The notes below the pieces were generated by a model. It saw only the letters and a program-made list of their open reading frames with translations. It searched no databases and was not told the origin of the DNA. Of a stretch of 64,000 bases of DNA, positions 21,498-35,652 are shown one piece after another. Origin of the DNA: Elysia chlorotica (Eukaryota; Mollusca; Gastropoda; Plakobranchidae); the NCBI GenBank assembly GCA_003991915.1, contig RQTK01000088.1, forward strand, positions 404,110 to 468,109. The letters run 5' to 3'. Numbering within the stretch: the first letter of the stretch is position 1; the number at the start of each line of letters is the position of its first letter. Position numbers and translations under genes: made by a program.

Positions 21498-22512
21498 CCC
21501 GCAATCCAGTAAGCTAGAAACAAGCAATGTTAAAACTATTTTTCAAGATTTTTATTTTGAGATAATAATTATGATAATAAATTATTAATCAATATAATAA
21601 TGCGAAGTTTACGAGTCTAAGGAAATGAATTTAAAGCAGGGAAGCATGCGCCGTGACGATAATTGCGAAAACGACGAAGAGAAAAGAATGAAAATGAAAG
21701 GCACGGGGAAAAAATACAACAGGTTAATAGCAAGCGAACCAGAACGAAATAAAGGCTTTTAACCTAGACAAAAGAAATCTACATATTGCAAAATATGTTT
21801 TAATATCTAGTTGAATAAAAATACAACCTTTAAGTTTTCAGCCTAACCCCTCAAACACTAAACAATTATTGTTTCGTTTGGTGGATACTGTTTGTTTTTA
21901 CCCACCACTAAAAAGAACTTTAAGACACGCCATTATCAACAAAAAATCTACGAAATCGAGGCTTCAGGCTTGCAGCACAAAATGGCTAACAAGATCACAC
22001 ATTCGGACGGTTTAACACAACACCTAGACCAAACAGAAGGCATACCTTAGGTCACGCTAACCGTGTCTTGAGGCGGATTAGATGATTTTTAGATCTAGAT
22101 GTTTGGTTTAATGGCCTCAGTTTCGAAAATCTAAAGAAAACAAACCTTCTCACGTCATAGATAATTATATTGTTTAGTAGCGTACAATTACCCTCAGCAA
22201 CACGATGTATTGCTTACAAGTTCCCATAACAGTACCAAAGGAAAAATAATGTTTAGGTACTTTCACACAAATTTATTTCAGTACAATGCGTGACTTATTT
22301 GCTTATTGCTCCATTTAAGAATTTGGATCAAACTTTAACGACTCTTGATACGGGATTTTATTATTTTGTCGAGGTACTTTTATTGTATTTCCTTTCCTTT
22401 TTAGGAAAGACTCAAATAAAAATCCATGATCCGCAAAAAATGTTTTTAGGCATACTTAAACCAAACTCAGGGGAAATGATCTCCAAGTCCTTCCCCCGAT
22501 CCACTCTATACC
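20403..22512. other. Intergenic DNA
   Basis: No gene recognised. Includes a CAA/AAT-type simple repeat at 21421-21496. Confidence 0.5.
21421..21496. repeat. (CAA)n microsatellite
   Basis: CAA/ACA triplets interrupted by AATAATAAT. Confidence 0.95.
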
Positions 22513-23307
22513 CAATCATCATTTTTTCTTGAGAGAAGGAATAATTTTATATTATTGCTAGAGTGTTGTTTACAAACATTCAATGACAATCACACTACTG
22601 AGGATGTTTAAGCCCAAGAGATTCGGATCAACCTGCCGTTATTGTTTTCTGATCAAATAAATATTTCAACGCTGTAGGATAATTATAGATATTTTTTTCA
22701 TTGTTTGCTGATGATGACGATGTTATTCAACTTAGATTAAGATTTTTACAACTCTTTTTCAAACCAGAAATCTTCACTTTATTCTACTTAATGTATATGA
22801 AAAACCAGCATGAACAGCGTCAACAACCCCGGTCTTAGTCTATTCATACAGGGTGTTATCTTCCCTTTTGTTTTTCAGAACCATGCTATAGATTTTCTCT
22901 GGAAAAGAGAGCAATCTCTCTGTTAACTCTGTAAACAAAACTTTAATTATTTTCTACTTTAGTACCGACTCACGATTTGTCAGTTACATGGCTATAAATC
23001 TATATACAGAAGAACAGTGCATTATTGTTGACGATCTTGATCATCGGTCTTAGTTTCAAACGATCCATTTCAATAATTTATAGGGCCTACACAATGTTCA
23101 AAAGTTGTACCCCAATGGCTAGGTTGGAACTCACTTTACGCATTTCTCTATTTACCTTCAGTCTTTCTTTATCTTCTTTCCGTCTAAACCCCTCACTAAC
23201 TATCAGTTGCTATTATGTCTTTGTTGCCCCCCCCCCCCTCTCTCTCCTCTCTCTCTTTTTCTCCACTATCTTTTCTTATTAGCCTATCTCCCCCAGTCTT
23301 TTTGTTG

Positions 23308-23363
<56 letters not shown>

Positions 23364-23475
23364 CTTCTTTTTACCTTTCTTTCTCTTTCCCCCTCTCTTT
23401 TTTTCTCTTTTTTTTTTTTCTTCACTATCTTTTCTTATTAGCCTATCTCCCCCAGTCTTTTTTTATTGTTGTTGA
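22513..23475 (+). repeat. Tandem duplication unit 1 (about 963 bp)
   Basis: Starts CAATCATCATTTTTTCTTGA and ends TTATTGTTGTTGA. Near-identical to unit 2. Carries an expanded CT microsatellite (23313-23357) and a second copy of TTTTCTTATTAGCCTATCTC. Confidence 0.95.
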
Positions 23476-24261
23476 CAATCATCCATTTTTTCTTGAGAGA
23501 AGGAATAATTTTATAATTATTGCTAGAGTGTTGTTTACAAAAATTCAATGACAATCACACTACTGAGGATGTTTAAGCCCAAGAGATTCGGATCAACCTG
23601 CCGTTATTGTTTTCTGATCAAATAAATATTTCAACGCTGTAGGATAATTATAGATATTTTTTTCATTGTTTGCTGATGATGACGATGTTATTCAACTTAG
23701 ATTAAGATTTTTACAACTCTTTTTTTTAACCGGAAACATTCAATTTATTTTACATCATGAACAGTGTCTAAACAACACCGGTTTTAGTCTTCTCATACAG
23801 GGTGTTATCTTCCCTTTTGTTTTTCAGAACCATGCTATAGATTTTCTCTGGAAAAGAGAGCAATCTCTCTGTTAATTTTGTAAAAATAAAAATCAAATCA
23901 TATTCTACTTTAATACCAAGCCGCCATTTGCCAGTTACATGGCTATAAATCTATATACAGAAGAACAGTGCATTATTGTTGACGATCTTGATCATCGGTC
24001 TTAGTTTCAAACGATCCATTTCAATAATTTATAGGGCCTACACAATGTTCAAAAGTTGTACCCCAATGGCTAGGTTGGAACTCACTTTACGCATTTCTCT
24101 ATTTACCTTCAGTCTTTCTTTATCTTCTTTCCGTCTAAACCCCTCACTAACTATCAGTCGCTATTATGTCTTTGTGCCCCCCCCCCCCTCTCCCTCTCTC
24201 TTTTTCTCCACTATCTTTTCTTATTAGCCTATCTCCCCCAGTCTTTTTTTATTGTTGTTGA
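23476..24261 (+). repeat. Tandem duplication unit 2 (about 785 bp)
   Basis: Directly abuts unit 1 with the same start and end sequences. It lacks the CT expansion and the repeated about 30-bp flank of unit 1. Confidence 0.95.
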
Positions 24262-24674
24262 TATTTTTTTTATACCTTGCACCCAAGAACGAATCTAATT
24301 GGTCAGGCCCCGCGTCTATCTGCTTTGTTAATTAACAACAATACCGCGGGATTGAGGAATAGGCAGCCGATAAAGGCCCTCTGTGTGGATTACCTTATAG
24401 AACCTTTAAAAAATCTCCCTTTAATTAAATAAAAACAAACAAATAGCGAAACATGACTTTCTGTCCTCCGGCAACACACAAAAACACACACACACACACA
24501 CAGAGAAAAAGACAAATCCCGTACCTCAGATTTGTAGGTAGATTATACAGCTGGGCCTTGTCGTCAGAGATAGGACGAGAAGATAAAACAAAGGGGAGGG
24601 GGCGAGGCTAAAAGAAGTGCATGTACCGACCACTACCCAGGAGGAATTGGCCAATAGTCCCCCCCAGTATGGGG

Positions 24675-24933
24675 GGGGGGCGGTGGTCTAGGGGTAGAAC
24701 ATCGGCTTCCGACGCAAAAGGTCCCGAGTTCGAATCCTGGCTGTTGCGTTCCCTACTGGTTGGGTCGGTGTCAGTATAATGTGACCGGCTGAGACAGGAG
24801 TCATGGTATCCCCGCCCTGTCTCGTGTGTGGCAGCACATAAAATTGTCAGACGTCCGTCTTGGGGCCCGTCCACAATATAGCCTATATAGTGCTGCTGTT
24901 GGACGTTAAACCAACCCAACCAACCAACCAACC
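24675..24933 (+). mobile_element. Young full-length tRNA-derived SINE with TSD (head type A)
   Basis: 259 bases: head GGTGGTCTAGGGGTAGAAC (A box) and CGAGTTCGAATCCTGG (B box), the shared body, and the tail GGACGTTAAACCAACC with CAAC repeats. Flanked by a 13-base target-site duplication CCCCAGTATGGGG at 24662-24674 and 24934-24946. Confidence 0.95.
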
Positions 24934-25088
24934 CCCCAGTATGGGGCATATGGTTTTAAAGGCTGGTGACATTCTACTAGAACATCTACTTTAACATATA
25001 ACAATTATACGAATCTACGCCTACCTCTTCGTGCTTGTAAACGATTCTGCAGGTAGGTCTTGAATCTTCGAAACCTGTGGAAATACCT

Positions 25089-26440
<1,352 letters not shown>

Positions 26441-26596
26441 GGTGTCTTAACAACCAACACCAACAGAAAGTCTACTTCTTAGACGACATCTAAGACTGCC
26501 GTCTGATAATTATACGTGTTGCCACAGAAAGACAATGCTGGGTTACCATGATTCCTGCCTCAATCGATCACATCATACTGACACCGACGCCATCAG
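26441..26596 (-). mobile_element. Diverged SINE body, - strand
   Basis: The reverse complement shows the GTCGGTGTCAGTATGATGTG-like and GAGGCAGGAATCATGGTA modules and the GACG..GTTAAG tail. No head. Confidence 0.65.
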
Positions 26597-26946
26597 AAAA
26601 CTTCATCAGAAATTGGCTATAACAAAACAAGATGTCAGAAAGTCAACAGCTTTCCATCGCAAACAGCTAGAAACTATTCTTAGCATTAAATACCCCACCA
26701 TTATAAGAGGAATAATGTGCTTTACAAAACAACAAAAAACAACAACAACAAAAACCCCACAAAAACTCAGGTTTATTTGCCTCACTTTAATTGAAGCAAG
26801 ATGGAGTCTCGTTGGTCATAATTATTTTAAGACATTTTGATATATAGACCTTTAAAGGAGAAGGAACAAAAACATCAATCGCCTCAACATCCAGGCGAAA
26901 GACCTCGAAAGACTAAAAAACACAAATTGACCACATAACTTATACC

Positions 26947-27046
26947 TAAGAAAGGATCTTGAACGTCTACGCGTGTCAGAAGTTTAGTCTTGCGACCCGT
27001 CTGAAATATAGCCTTTATAGCGCTGAAGTTGACGCTAAGCAACAGC
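26947..27046 (+). mobile_element. SINE tail fragment
   Basis: Contains the CGTCTGAAATATAGCCTTTA module and a GACGCTAAGCAAC tail. Old and truncated. Confidence 0.55.
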
Positions 27047-27565
27047 TAGCACCACTATGAACGCCTACGCACAGTCGCCCATAACCGAGGGGAATACAAA
27101 CACATTGTGGTTATTATTTACAAGTCAGGCCAGGTAGAGGAATCTGACGACACCTCAGCTAAACGTTAAGTCAAGTGAGTTAAGATAGAAAAAAGCCATA
27201 TATTTTATTCAATAAAACGAAGATTAAAGACCTAGGCAAAGAACTAGGTTTTTTTTAAGCTCTAGAGAGGGAACTCTTATATTTACCAAGTAAAATAGTG
27301 AAAAGCAACGCCTCCATGCCTTAAAGAGAAAGTCAACAATCATCTATTTACTTTCAATACGCAATGTGTGCAGTGCTGTACACTGCATCTAGAAAGTCGT
27401 TATCGTTCGAAAAAGTGCGAACTATTTTGGCGCCCTCAGCGAGCGCCATTTTGATTTTATTCAATAATTGAACTCTAGGAGCAAGCCATCTTAAAACTGG
27501 GTGCTGAGTTGTTGTTTTTATTTATTTTTTCTGTTGTTTTTTTTGTGTGGTAAGGGTGGGTTGGG

Positions 27566-27817
27566 GGTGGGCTAACTGGTATAAAACTTAAAGTGGTAGA
27601 GCGCCGACCTTCCTGTTCAACACAAATATTTTGTTCGAATTTCGTTCTCTACAGTCTCTGTTAGCACAATGTGATCATCTGAGAGAGAAGTCATGGTATC
27701 TTCACTTTGTCTCTGTGTCGCAGCATGTAAACAATGGTCCGGCGTTAGTCTAGGAACCCGTCTGCAATAACATAGTCCAGTGACTGACGTTGGACATTAA
27801 GAAACCAAATAACCAAC
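27566..27817 (+). mobile_element. tRNA-derived SINE (head type B)
   Basis: Head with GCTAACTGGTATAAAACTTA and AGTGGTAGAGCGCCGACC, a decayed B box TTGTTCGAATTTCG, then the body and the tail GTTGGACATTAAGAAACC. Confidence 0.75.
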
Positions 27818-28334
27818 TATTTTTAATTTTTACTTTCAATATTACCGTCTGTGGCATTACATTTTTTAACCGTTTTTAAAGACATGCCTTTAAATGAGTT
27901 CCCTTACTGTAATATTTCTATCCGGGTTTTTTTCACCACGTGCACACAGTTTCTGGCCGATCGCTATTCTCCTCTGTGTTTAAAATGCTTTGGTTCAATC
28001 ATCTTTCTTCAAGAATGATTAAAAAAAAAGAAGAAGAAAAAACTGCTTAGTTGAGATTCTTTTATGAAAGATTTACGTGTGTCGTTGTAAAACTACATAA
28101 CAGAATAATTCACTTCGTTCTTTGAAGTCTTGGCTATAATCAAGGCTTTAACTACCCTGTCCTTTTCATTGCCGCCATTCTTTTTAAGCTTTATAATTTC
28201 GCTTATAAGCATTCCAGATTTATTTCCTAATTTTTTTTTAAACAAAACTAGATTTAGTTCGGACATTGCTCGCCTCAAGTTGTTCTCGCTCCAGCCTTCA
28301 CATTTTTAGCAATAATAATCATAAAAATACTAGA

Positions 28335-28426
28335 CTTCGCGTTTTTTTTTTTTTTTTTTTTTTTAATGAAGATGATGGGCGTTTTGTGTGTGTGCTTGTG
28401 TGTGTGTGTGTGTGTGTGTGTGTGTC
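28335..28426. repeat. Poly-T and (GT)n microsatellite
   Basis: A T run around 28342-28363, followed by a GT repeat at 28387-28426. Confidence 0.9.
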
Positions 28427-28494
28427 TTACTTTGAAGGTTGAATAAACCAGTTCTGAAACAGGGCTTTTGTTTTATTGTTTTGTATTTTAACTC

Positions 28495-28569
28495 TATATA
28501 AAGCTGGGAGGGATTTTTGTGTCAGCTTGCATTGGAAAGACGTCCGAGCCGTCGACTTAATGGTGGGGT
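28495..28569 (+). promoter_or_regulatory. Candidate TATA-box core promoter and short first exon
   Basis: TATATAAA at 28495-28502; a TCAG initiator-like site at 28522-28525, at the usual distance; then a GTAAGG donor at 28568. It could start a non-coding first exon of a + strand transcript such as the giant-exon gene 16.5 kb downstream. This rests on motif spacing alone. Confidence 0.2.
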
Positions 28570-28824
28570 AAGGTTTGAAAATGTTTTAACATTATTTTAC
28601 CTTTGGAAATCGAAACAATGACATGTTACATTGTCTTTTGTGGTGGAAACCAAGTGAACCAGGCGAATTTGTTCCAGCAATCTGCCGTGCTTTCTGCTTG
28701 ATTCAGGATTTCAAAAAGGATATAGATCTAGGGAATGATTTTTTAATGAGTGTGGGTGTACTTTTAGACAATACGCCATTTTTATTTAAAAAAGAAACAT
28801 AATGTATTCACAAAATAGGATTAG

Positions 28825-29007
28825 ATAGTGTTGCTTTAAAAATAAGATATTTTTTTCTTGTATTTAAATGGCACAATCACAGTAATATGAGCATTGCTTA
28901 GTTTAATCTTGGGACTAAATAGTGTTATTTTAAAAATGAGATATATTTTTTCTTGTTTTTAAGGGGTGCAATCACAGTAATATGAGCATTGCTTCGTTTA
29001 ATCTTGG
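28825..29007 (+). repeat. Two-copy direct repeat, 94-bp period
   Basis: ATAGTGTT..TAATCTTGG at 28825-28918 is repeated at 28919-29007 with a few substitutions. Confidence 0.9.
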
Positions 29008-31327
29008 CTCCAGGTGTAAATGATAAAAAAAGAAAACGCTTTAAATTCGTTATTTTTTATTTCATGAAGTACAGAGGCTGGATTATTGATCTTTGTTGTG
29101 AACGTAAAAATAGACAAAACCAGGATTATAATTTATATTAATCAGAAGTAAGGACAGTTAGATTTTTAAAAGTCTTCCACTTTTTTTATTCACCTTATTA
29201 GCGTCTCCCCTGAATAATTATCTCTATCTCTCTGTCTGCCTGTCACTATTTCTCCCTAGTCTGCTAGGTCTCTCCTCTTTTGTCTTGTAGATTTTGTTGT
29301 ATTGTGTTCTTAACTCCATTGTTCCAATTTCGAATGTCTTTTGTCCCATTCTGTAATTGCGCCTGCGTATTATTTTCACGCATTCTGAATGCAATGGTGT
29401 ACTTTTTATTCACGACAGATCGGCACCCATAGAATACGTTGAACATTATTTTTCAAGTTTGATTTCTAGAACCATGTCCGTTCATGTTACATTTTGATTT
29501 TATTCAACTTTATGGTTTGTGGTTTGTTTAACGAAACCAAAATAGATAAACATAAAGTACATCGATATTCTTAGCCACCGATTTAGTGTCAGATTCATTA
29601 TGTCGTAGCATATTTTTAGAAGATAAAGATCTTAATAAGATTTAAATCCACCAGTATTGCCTCCTTTGAAGAAAGTAATTAAAATGCACCAGATAAATTT
29701 AATGGTAGATAGTTTATATGTATACTCTTATGCTTTTATATATGTATTTGTTTTGCTCATTTTTAAATTTTCAAATAATATGTAAGGGAAAAAAAAAACA
29801 CTTGGATAATATTAAGTAATCATATTCTAGAGCAAAAGCTTTAGATAGTGTTCAGCTCTGATAAGAAATAGGCTGAACTCAAAAAACGCAACCTCTGAGG
29901 TTATTTTAACATTAATTTTTTTTTTTAAGCAAAGGCATTGAATTTGTTGGCTTTTGTTTCTGCTTGTATTCATTGCCAGATTTAGGGTGGGGCCCGCCAC
30001 GCTGATGCCCTGCCCTCCAATTTCAATAAACGCATTTTATTGAGGCATTGTAGTTTATATATTGAAATTATTATTTAAATTAGGCCTGTGGTATTTGTTA
30101 TCTTCGGGAATTCAACACACATTTTTAAAAATTTATTCATACCTTTAAATTTCATTTCAATTGTTTGTTTTTTTACGATACAGTAATGAAGTTCTCTTTT
30201 AATTCACCAATCTTTGCCTCAGCCAAGAAAGGGTCGAAACGATCCAAGGATTTGCAATATGGTTCGTTGTGAAAACCATACAAAGCGTCCATTGATACTG
30301 CCATAGATTGTGTAATGCTTTACATGTAAACTTTCGCGTCAGAATGAAGCACCAGGTAGATCATCGCTTGCGTGGGCAACCTTTAATGTCTAGAAACACG
30401 TCTCTATTAATACGAAAATTGAATAGAACACACTAAGTCTTGTGAATCAACCTCGTTCAATTAGATATTAAAACATGTTGTTTCGAGTCGACGTATCTTA
30501 GAATACAGGAGAATTAACAACATTTGCATTATTGGAGATCAACATTGAAACGAGCAGTCAGTGAAACAAAGATTATTTCTTTAGAGGATATAGCAAGTCT
30601 ACAAATAGAACACTTTTTCACTTTCTAAAGCTGATCTCCCGCACAATGATATTTAGACGACACACCAAAGAGCGCATGTAGAGGACGTGGGACACAAACT
30701 TCTGAACAAGCACGCTAACGGAAGAGAAAGTTGTGCAATCGGTAAAATAAATATGCAGCCAAGGAGTCCTAATGTGTTTAATGAGCAAACTTAAGTTTTA
30801 ATTTATGATCCATAAAAGAGAACAGTCCAATGTAGCGATTCGTTAAACTCGTGGCAAATAAAGGCCACAAAAAAGCCTTTGCTTTAAAAAAAAGTCACCT
30901 AATACAGGTGGTCCTGTTAAGCTGATGTTACAATCACGATTTGAATAAGGTTCGTGACATAATCATTATTATCATTACTGATAAGTATCTTGCTATATGT
31001 TTTTAACTTTGTATTGACTCCAATAGTTTGTCATTTTATTCCAAGAGTGAAACAATAAACAACCTATCCTATTCTGAGGACTTGTACAAATTTACGTAAA
31101 TTAAAAAATGCATGTTAGTCTGAGAGGTCATAAGGACGCTTAGATGTTAGGGCATAAATATTATTTCAAGAAGTAAGGGCTCCTTCTTGAGGTGGGCCCA
31201 GGGTCCTGTACGATCTAAGTCCGGCACTTCTTGTGCTACCTTCTATGTCTTCGATATCATGATGCTGGTGGACATATATGGTTGATTATACATTACGAAG
31301 AATATATTAATTGCCTATGTATCCATA
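29008..31327. other. AT-rich intergenic DNA
   Basis: No gene or repeat recognised. Confidence 0.5.
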
Positions 31328-31410
31328 TATTGATATCCTATATTCACCACCTTATATTGATGTCCTAGATTCACCACCTTATATTGATGTCCTAGATCCA
31401 TCACCCTATA
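31328..31410 (+). repeat. 27-bp tandem repeat, three copies
   Basis: TATTGATGTCCTAGATTCAC-type unit at 31328, 31355 and 31382, each followed by CACCTTA or a variant. Confidence 0.85.
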
Positions 31411-33404
31411 TCCCTAGACATTCAACTGCCATACGTTTTGTACTAAAATTCAATACCTTACGGCGATGTCGAGAGCGTTAATATTTCGCTTTGTTTGACC
31501 TTTGGAAAAATTTAATCTGATTCTTTAATTTGCTCTACCATTTCTATAGACAAAAATAGACATCGAGATAACCAAAATGTATTCTTGTAACTATCTCGCT
31601 GTAGTTTTTTTGGGGAAAACAGCAAGGATTCTGGTTTTGTTAAGTTATCTCCCCCTCATCATTTTCCCTCCCTCCGAAGTCCTGCTGTTATCATGGCCAT
31701 CTATGTCTCAGGTGTTTTTTCCCTGTTTCATATCCAAAAATATAGATCTCTAGAGAAAACATCGTGCATGACCCTGGGGCTTGCCATGTAGAGCATACTT
31801 CATATCTACAAAGATCTAGAGATCTAGATCTCCTCAGATGGCCAAACAGTGCATCGAGCAAAACGTAGGGGATCAGAAAACGGGCGCATTAAATTTTCCC
31901 CATTTCATTTTTTAAGCTGTGGATGGAATGTATAACTGACCCCGCTGTTTTATACTTTCCTTGACGTCTTTGTTGAACCGTTTGGCTCGGAAGGCGACAG
32001 GTAAAACCAGTTTTGGGCTTTTTATAACATAGAGACATTCTTCAGGAGACCACAGGGGTTTGGAGAATAGTGATCCAAGACTGTAGCATGGGAGTTTGGC
32101 CGTTGTTGGGAAGCTGTGAAGCAAACTTTCTTTACTATTCTTTTGTTTTGTTTGAGGTTTTTGTGGAAGGGGGTGGGGGTGAGGGGGGGGGTGTTGTAAA
32201 AGAAGACATCGAATTGAAATCGTTCACTATAAGAAAAACAAAATTCAACGTTTATTATAACAAAAAGAGATTTGCCATTGATTCTTATATAGCCTACTGG
32301 CTAATGATTCCTCACGTTATTCTATAAACTATTTCCCCAATGGATTCGCTCACCATCAACAGTGTTGTCAACACGTCCCTTTTTCTACAATTCTTAACTT
32401 AAGAAACATCGCTATTGTTGAATTGCATCTATATCTATCTAGGTTTGATTTCTGTGTCCCCCTACCTACCATTTTGCCCAAGTAACCAGTGTGGGGTTCT
32501 CGTCTGGCGGTGGTCAATCACAAGACAGGCAATCATGGTCAAAGGTGGACATTAATTTCTCTTGTACAAGATGTAGGCCTAGTTGTTTTAATGAGGTCAG
32601 GGCGGCATGCTTACACATACTCCAGATATATTTCATAATTTTCAATTTACTTTATTTTCTCTATTAGGAAATATTATAGTTTGCCATTGCACATCACACA
32701 TGGTATTGCACATATACATTTTTTGCCATAAAACTCTAAAGAAAATTACCATTTTTGTTTTAATTAAAAAAAAGGTTAGGGCATACTGACACAGTATACG
32801 GAATGCTTCACTGGCTATTATATAGACGTTTATTACAATATTTGATAGGTCACCATGCTTGTGCCGACTATCCTAAAGAGGACAAAGGAAGAAAAATAAA
32901 TTTTGACATTTTTTGCTTAGTTGTTGCAGGTCTGAAACACATAATTTCACACGCAAATATAAAAAAAAAATAAAAAGACACAAAATAATTTATCTTTTCA
33001 TCGATTAACAACGAATCAAAAAGATACACTTCTAATTTTCATGTTTGATTCTCAAATTTTGTGGAAAATATGGAAACACCGAAGTGAAGTCCAAAATATC
33101 TGAGCGTACTTTTTCACAATCTTGCTGTAGGGCTGAGTGGAAAAAATCAAAACAAAACAAAAAAGGACACAGCCTGGCAGTTGGTTGGTTTTCTTCTGCC
33201 ATGGCCAGCTTTTGGGCAAAGTAAATACTAGCCTTTTTGTGGTCTTGTTCAGCAAGCAGACCTAACCTGGTTTCTTCTCTTGTGTTTTCTCCCCGACTGT
33301 TCTATTACAATCTTCTGTTGTCCTCCTTGCATTGCAGGTGTTTTCTTACACTTGGTCTAAACTTGTCGGCTGAGCTTAACTTGTCTATGAAAAAGCAGGT
33401 TTGG
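31411..33404. other. Intergenic DNA
   Basis: No gene recognised; AT-rich with a G-rich patch at 32168-32190. Confidence 0.5.
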
Positions 33405-33577
33405 TCAGAGAGAGAGAGAGAGAGGGATACCAGAGAGGGAGAGGGAGGGAGAGAGAGAGAGAGATGAAGGTGAAGGAGGAAGGTAGATATGAGAAGAAAA
33501 AGACAGGCGAAGCTTTGATGGTGAACGATATGAAGTGGAGGATTTTTTTTTTTTTTTGGGGGGGGGGGGGGGGGGAA
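33405..33577. repeat. (GA)n tract and T-run/G-run
   Basis: GA repeats at 33408-33465; then a T run joined to a G run at 33542-33577, a combination prone to assembly error. Confidence 0.9.
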
Positions 33578-34278
33578 GGGAAGGTACACAAAGGAAAGGA
33601 TGGGAATATGTATAACGAAGAGAAGAAAATAAACTGGCAGTTAAAGTTCCTCCCAAATGAATTTTTTTAATGTTCAAGGCGTAAACAATACATTATATCA
33701 TTTTTTACACAATCTGTATTGCGAGATTACATAAAATGAATACATTTCTGCAACCCTTTTCAAAATGTTAGTAATAATTGCACACCAGCGCCTATCACCA
33801 CACTCTTTCCTAGGAATCTAGACCATGAATCCTTTTGAATCTATCATGGCACGTAACTGTCCAAACAACAACCACTTGCTAGAATAGTTGCTATCCTTAC
33901 ATAAGTTTTCCTTAACATCCCCTTCCCTCTCAGATCTTTTCTTTCGCTCCGTAATGGCTTTTTATTTATAAACTGGTCACGCACGCAGGCACGAGAGAAG
34001 TCTATCTTTGCACCGGTCCTGGTTTAAGCTATGTGTTTCTCGTTGCACTTTTCAGTTGATTGGGTGATGTCGTACTTCTCTACGTCAAACACAGTCTAGG
34101 TTTCAACACACGAACATAGTTTAGACCATGACTGTGTCTCTGATTGCTCTGCATTTAATATTGAAAGGTGAGACTTCACCACGCAAGCGGGAAGAGAGGC
34201 ATGGGGGTTGTGCAATCTATTATCGAATTTCACGTGTGCAAGTTAACTAAGTTGGGTTTTTTTTTTTGGTTACTTAGG

Positions 34279-34599
34279 ACGTCCCATGTCGAAAATTAGG
34301 CTATATTGCGGACGGATCGTCAGACTAACGCCTGACTATTTTACATGGCACCAAACATACACAATTTGCAGGACAACCAGATATCTTATCTCTAAAGGTC
34401 ACATTTTACTCTTACCGAAGCCTGTAGGGGACCAATTCCTAAATTCCGATAATGGGTTCCTAAGAATTAAGTTTAATAGTTTGTATTCTCTGCAAGCTAA
34501 AACAGAGAAAAAAAACCCTGTCATCTTAGCCAGTTGCACTAAAATACCGATTCGGCCATTAGAAGAGTTGCACTCTACCGATTGAGCTGTCTCCCATCA
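34279..34599 (-). mobile_element. Diverged SINE (head type B), - strand
   Basis: The tail end is at 34279 (GGACGTCC..GCCTATATTGCGGACGGATC-like). The tRNA-like head reads on the minus strand as GGGAGACAGCTCAATCGGTA and GAGTGCAAC at 34570-34599. The middle carries unrelated sequence, so it may be two fragments. Confidence 0.55.
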
Positions 34600-34639
34600 A
34601 AAGTATTGTGCGACATAGCCGGAATAACTTGAAGATTAG

Positions 34640-34765
34640 ATAAAAGAGGAAAGGATAGAGAGATAAAGAGACAGAAAGACAGGGAGAGATAGAGAGACAG
34701 AATGACAGACAGACAGACTGGCAGACAGACGGATAGACAGATAGATCGAATGATAGCGAGAGAGA
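34640..34765. repeat. GA/CAGA/GATA-type simple repeat
   Basis: Compound purine-rich simple repeat with GACAGACAGACAG and GATAGACAGATAGA sections. Confidence 0.9.
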
Positions 34766-35210
34766 GAAGCAAAGAGTGATAATCTGAACTCTAGCGTGAC
34801 TTGTGGTTTGATAAGGAGTTATTTTGATTGATGGAAGCTATTGTTAAATAACATGGCATATATATGGTCATACTATTTAACATTTTTTATTCAAATAAAA
34901 TATTGTTTCAAAAGAGGACCGGGACCAAAATTTTTAATGTATTGAATTTCATAAAGAGATTAAAAGGCTGCTGTTCAAAAAGACTCTTAATTCATTCCTA
35001 TATACTTGATTACCGGTACTGGCTTCACAACTTGTATAATTCCCAGTTGCTTCTTACCATTTTTTTTTATATTGAGATTGTTTTCACAACTCTTCTTTCC
35101 AACGTTCTGAGCTGAAGATAAAATACAAACAAAACGAAAAAACCTCAATCCTGTCTTTTTTCTCAACAAGCATCAAAACGTGCTCGATGACTCCACCAAG
35201 AAAAACGCAG

Positions 35211-35295
35211 TGACGTCAAATGTGGGCTTGTCACAGGGCGTTCATGACGTTTAGAATAGGCGCGTCATACATGGCATGATGATTCACGTACGTCA
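35211..35295. promoter_or_regulatory. Cluster of CRE/ATF-like sites
   Basis: A perfect TGACGTCA at 35211-35218 plus TGACG/CGTCA half-sites at 35245-35249, 35263-35267 and 35291-35295, four within 85 bases. Function is inferred only. Confidence 0.25.
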
Positions 35296-35379
35296 TGTCA
35301 TCGATGCCCAAAGACAACCAGAAAGAGGTCTTATAATTCTATGGCAGGCAGGGCGAGTTTGAATTTTCGATTAGTTGAA

Positions 35380-35628
35380 TTGGTTGGTTAACGTCTAACG
35401 TCAGCACTGTATATGTTATATTGTGGACGGATGCCCCGACTAAATCCTGACAATTTCATGCGGTGCCTTTCAGAGACTGTGCGGGGGTGTCTGGACACCT
35501 TTCTCAGCTAGTCATATGAGTCTGACATCAACCAGTAGGGAACACATACATTTTAGAACAATCGCGGATTTCTTACTGTGGATCTGTCGATAGGGAGACC
35601 AATGTTCTACCACTTGTGCCCCTCCCCA
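35380..35628 (-). mobile_element. tRNA-derived SINE (head type B), - strand
   Basis: Starts with the inverted tail GGTTGGTTAACGTCTAACGT and ends with the inverted head (CCAATGTTCTACCACTTGTG). Confidence 0.8.
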
Positions 35629-35652
35629 CTCCCCCCGGATTTGAAATTGCAT

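Noticed and set aside
23025..24227. Paired 85- and 83-codon frames with the same sequence
   Set aside because: They are the same stretch in the two units of a tandem duplication, AT-rich with pyrimidine runs; no known domain.
24608..24949. 113-codon minus-strand frame and the similar ones at 1619-1902 and 63286-63723
   Set aside because: They are antisense reads of the SINE body; the same peptide recurs wherever the SINE lies.
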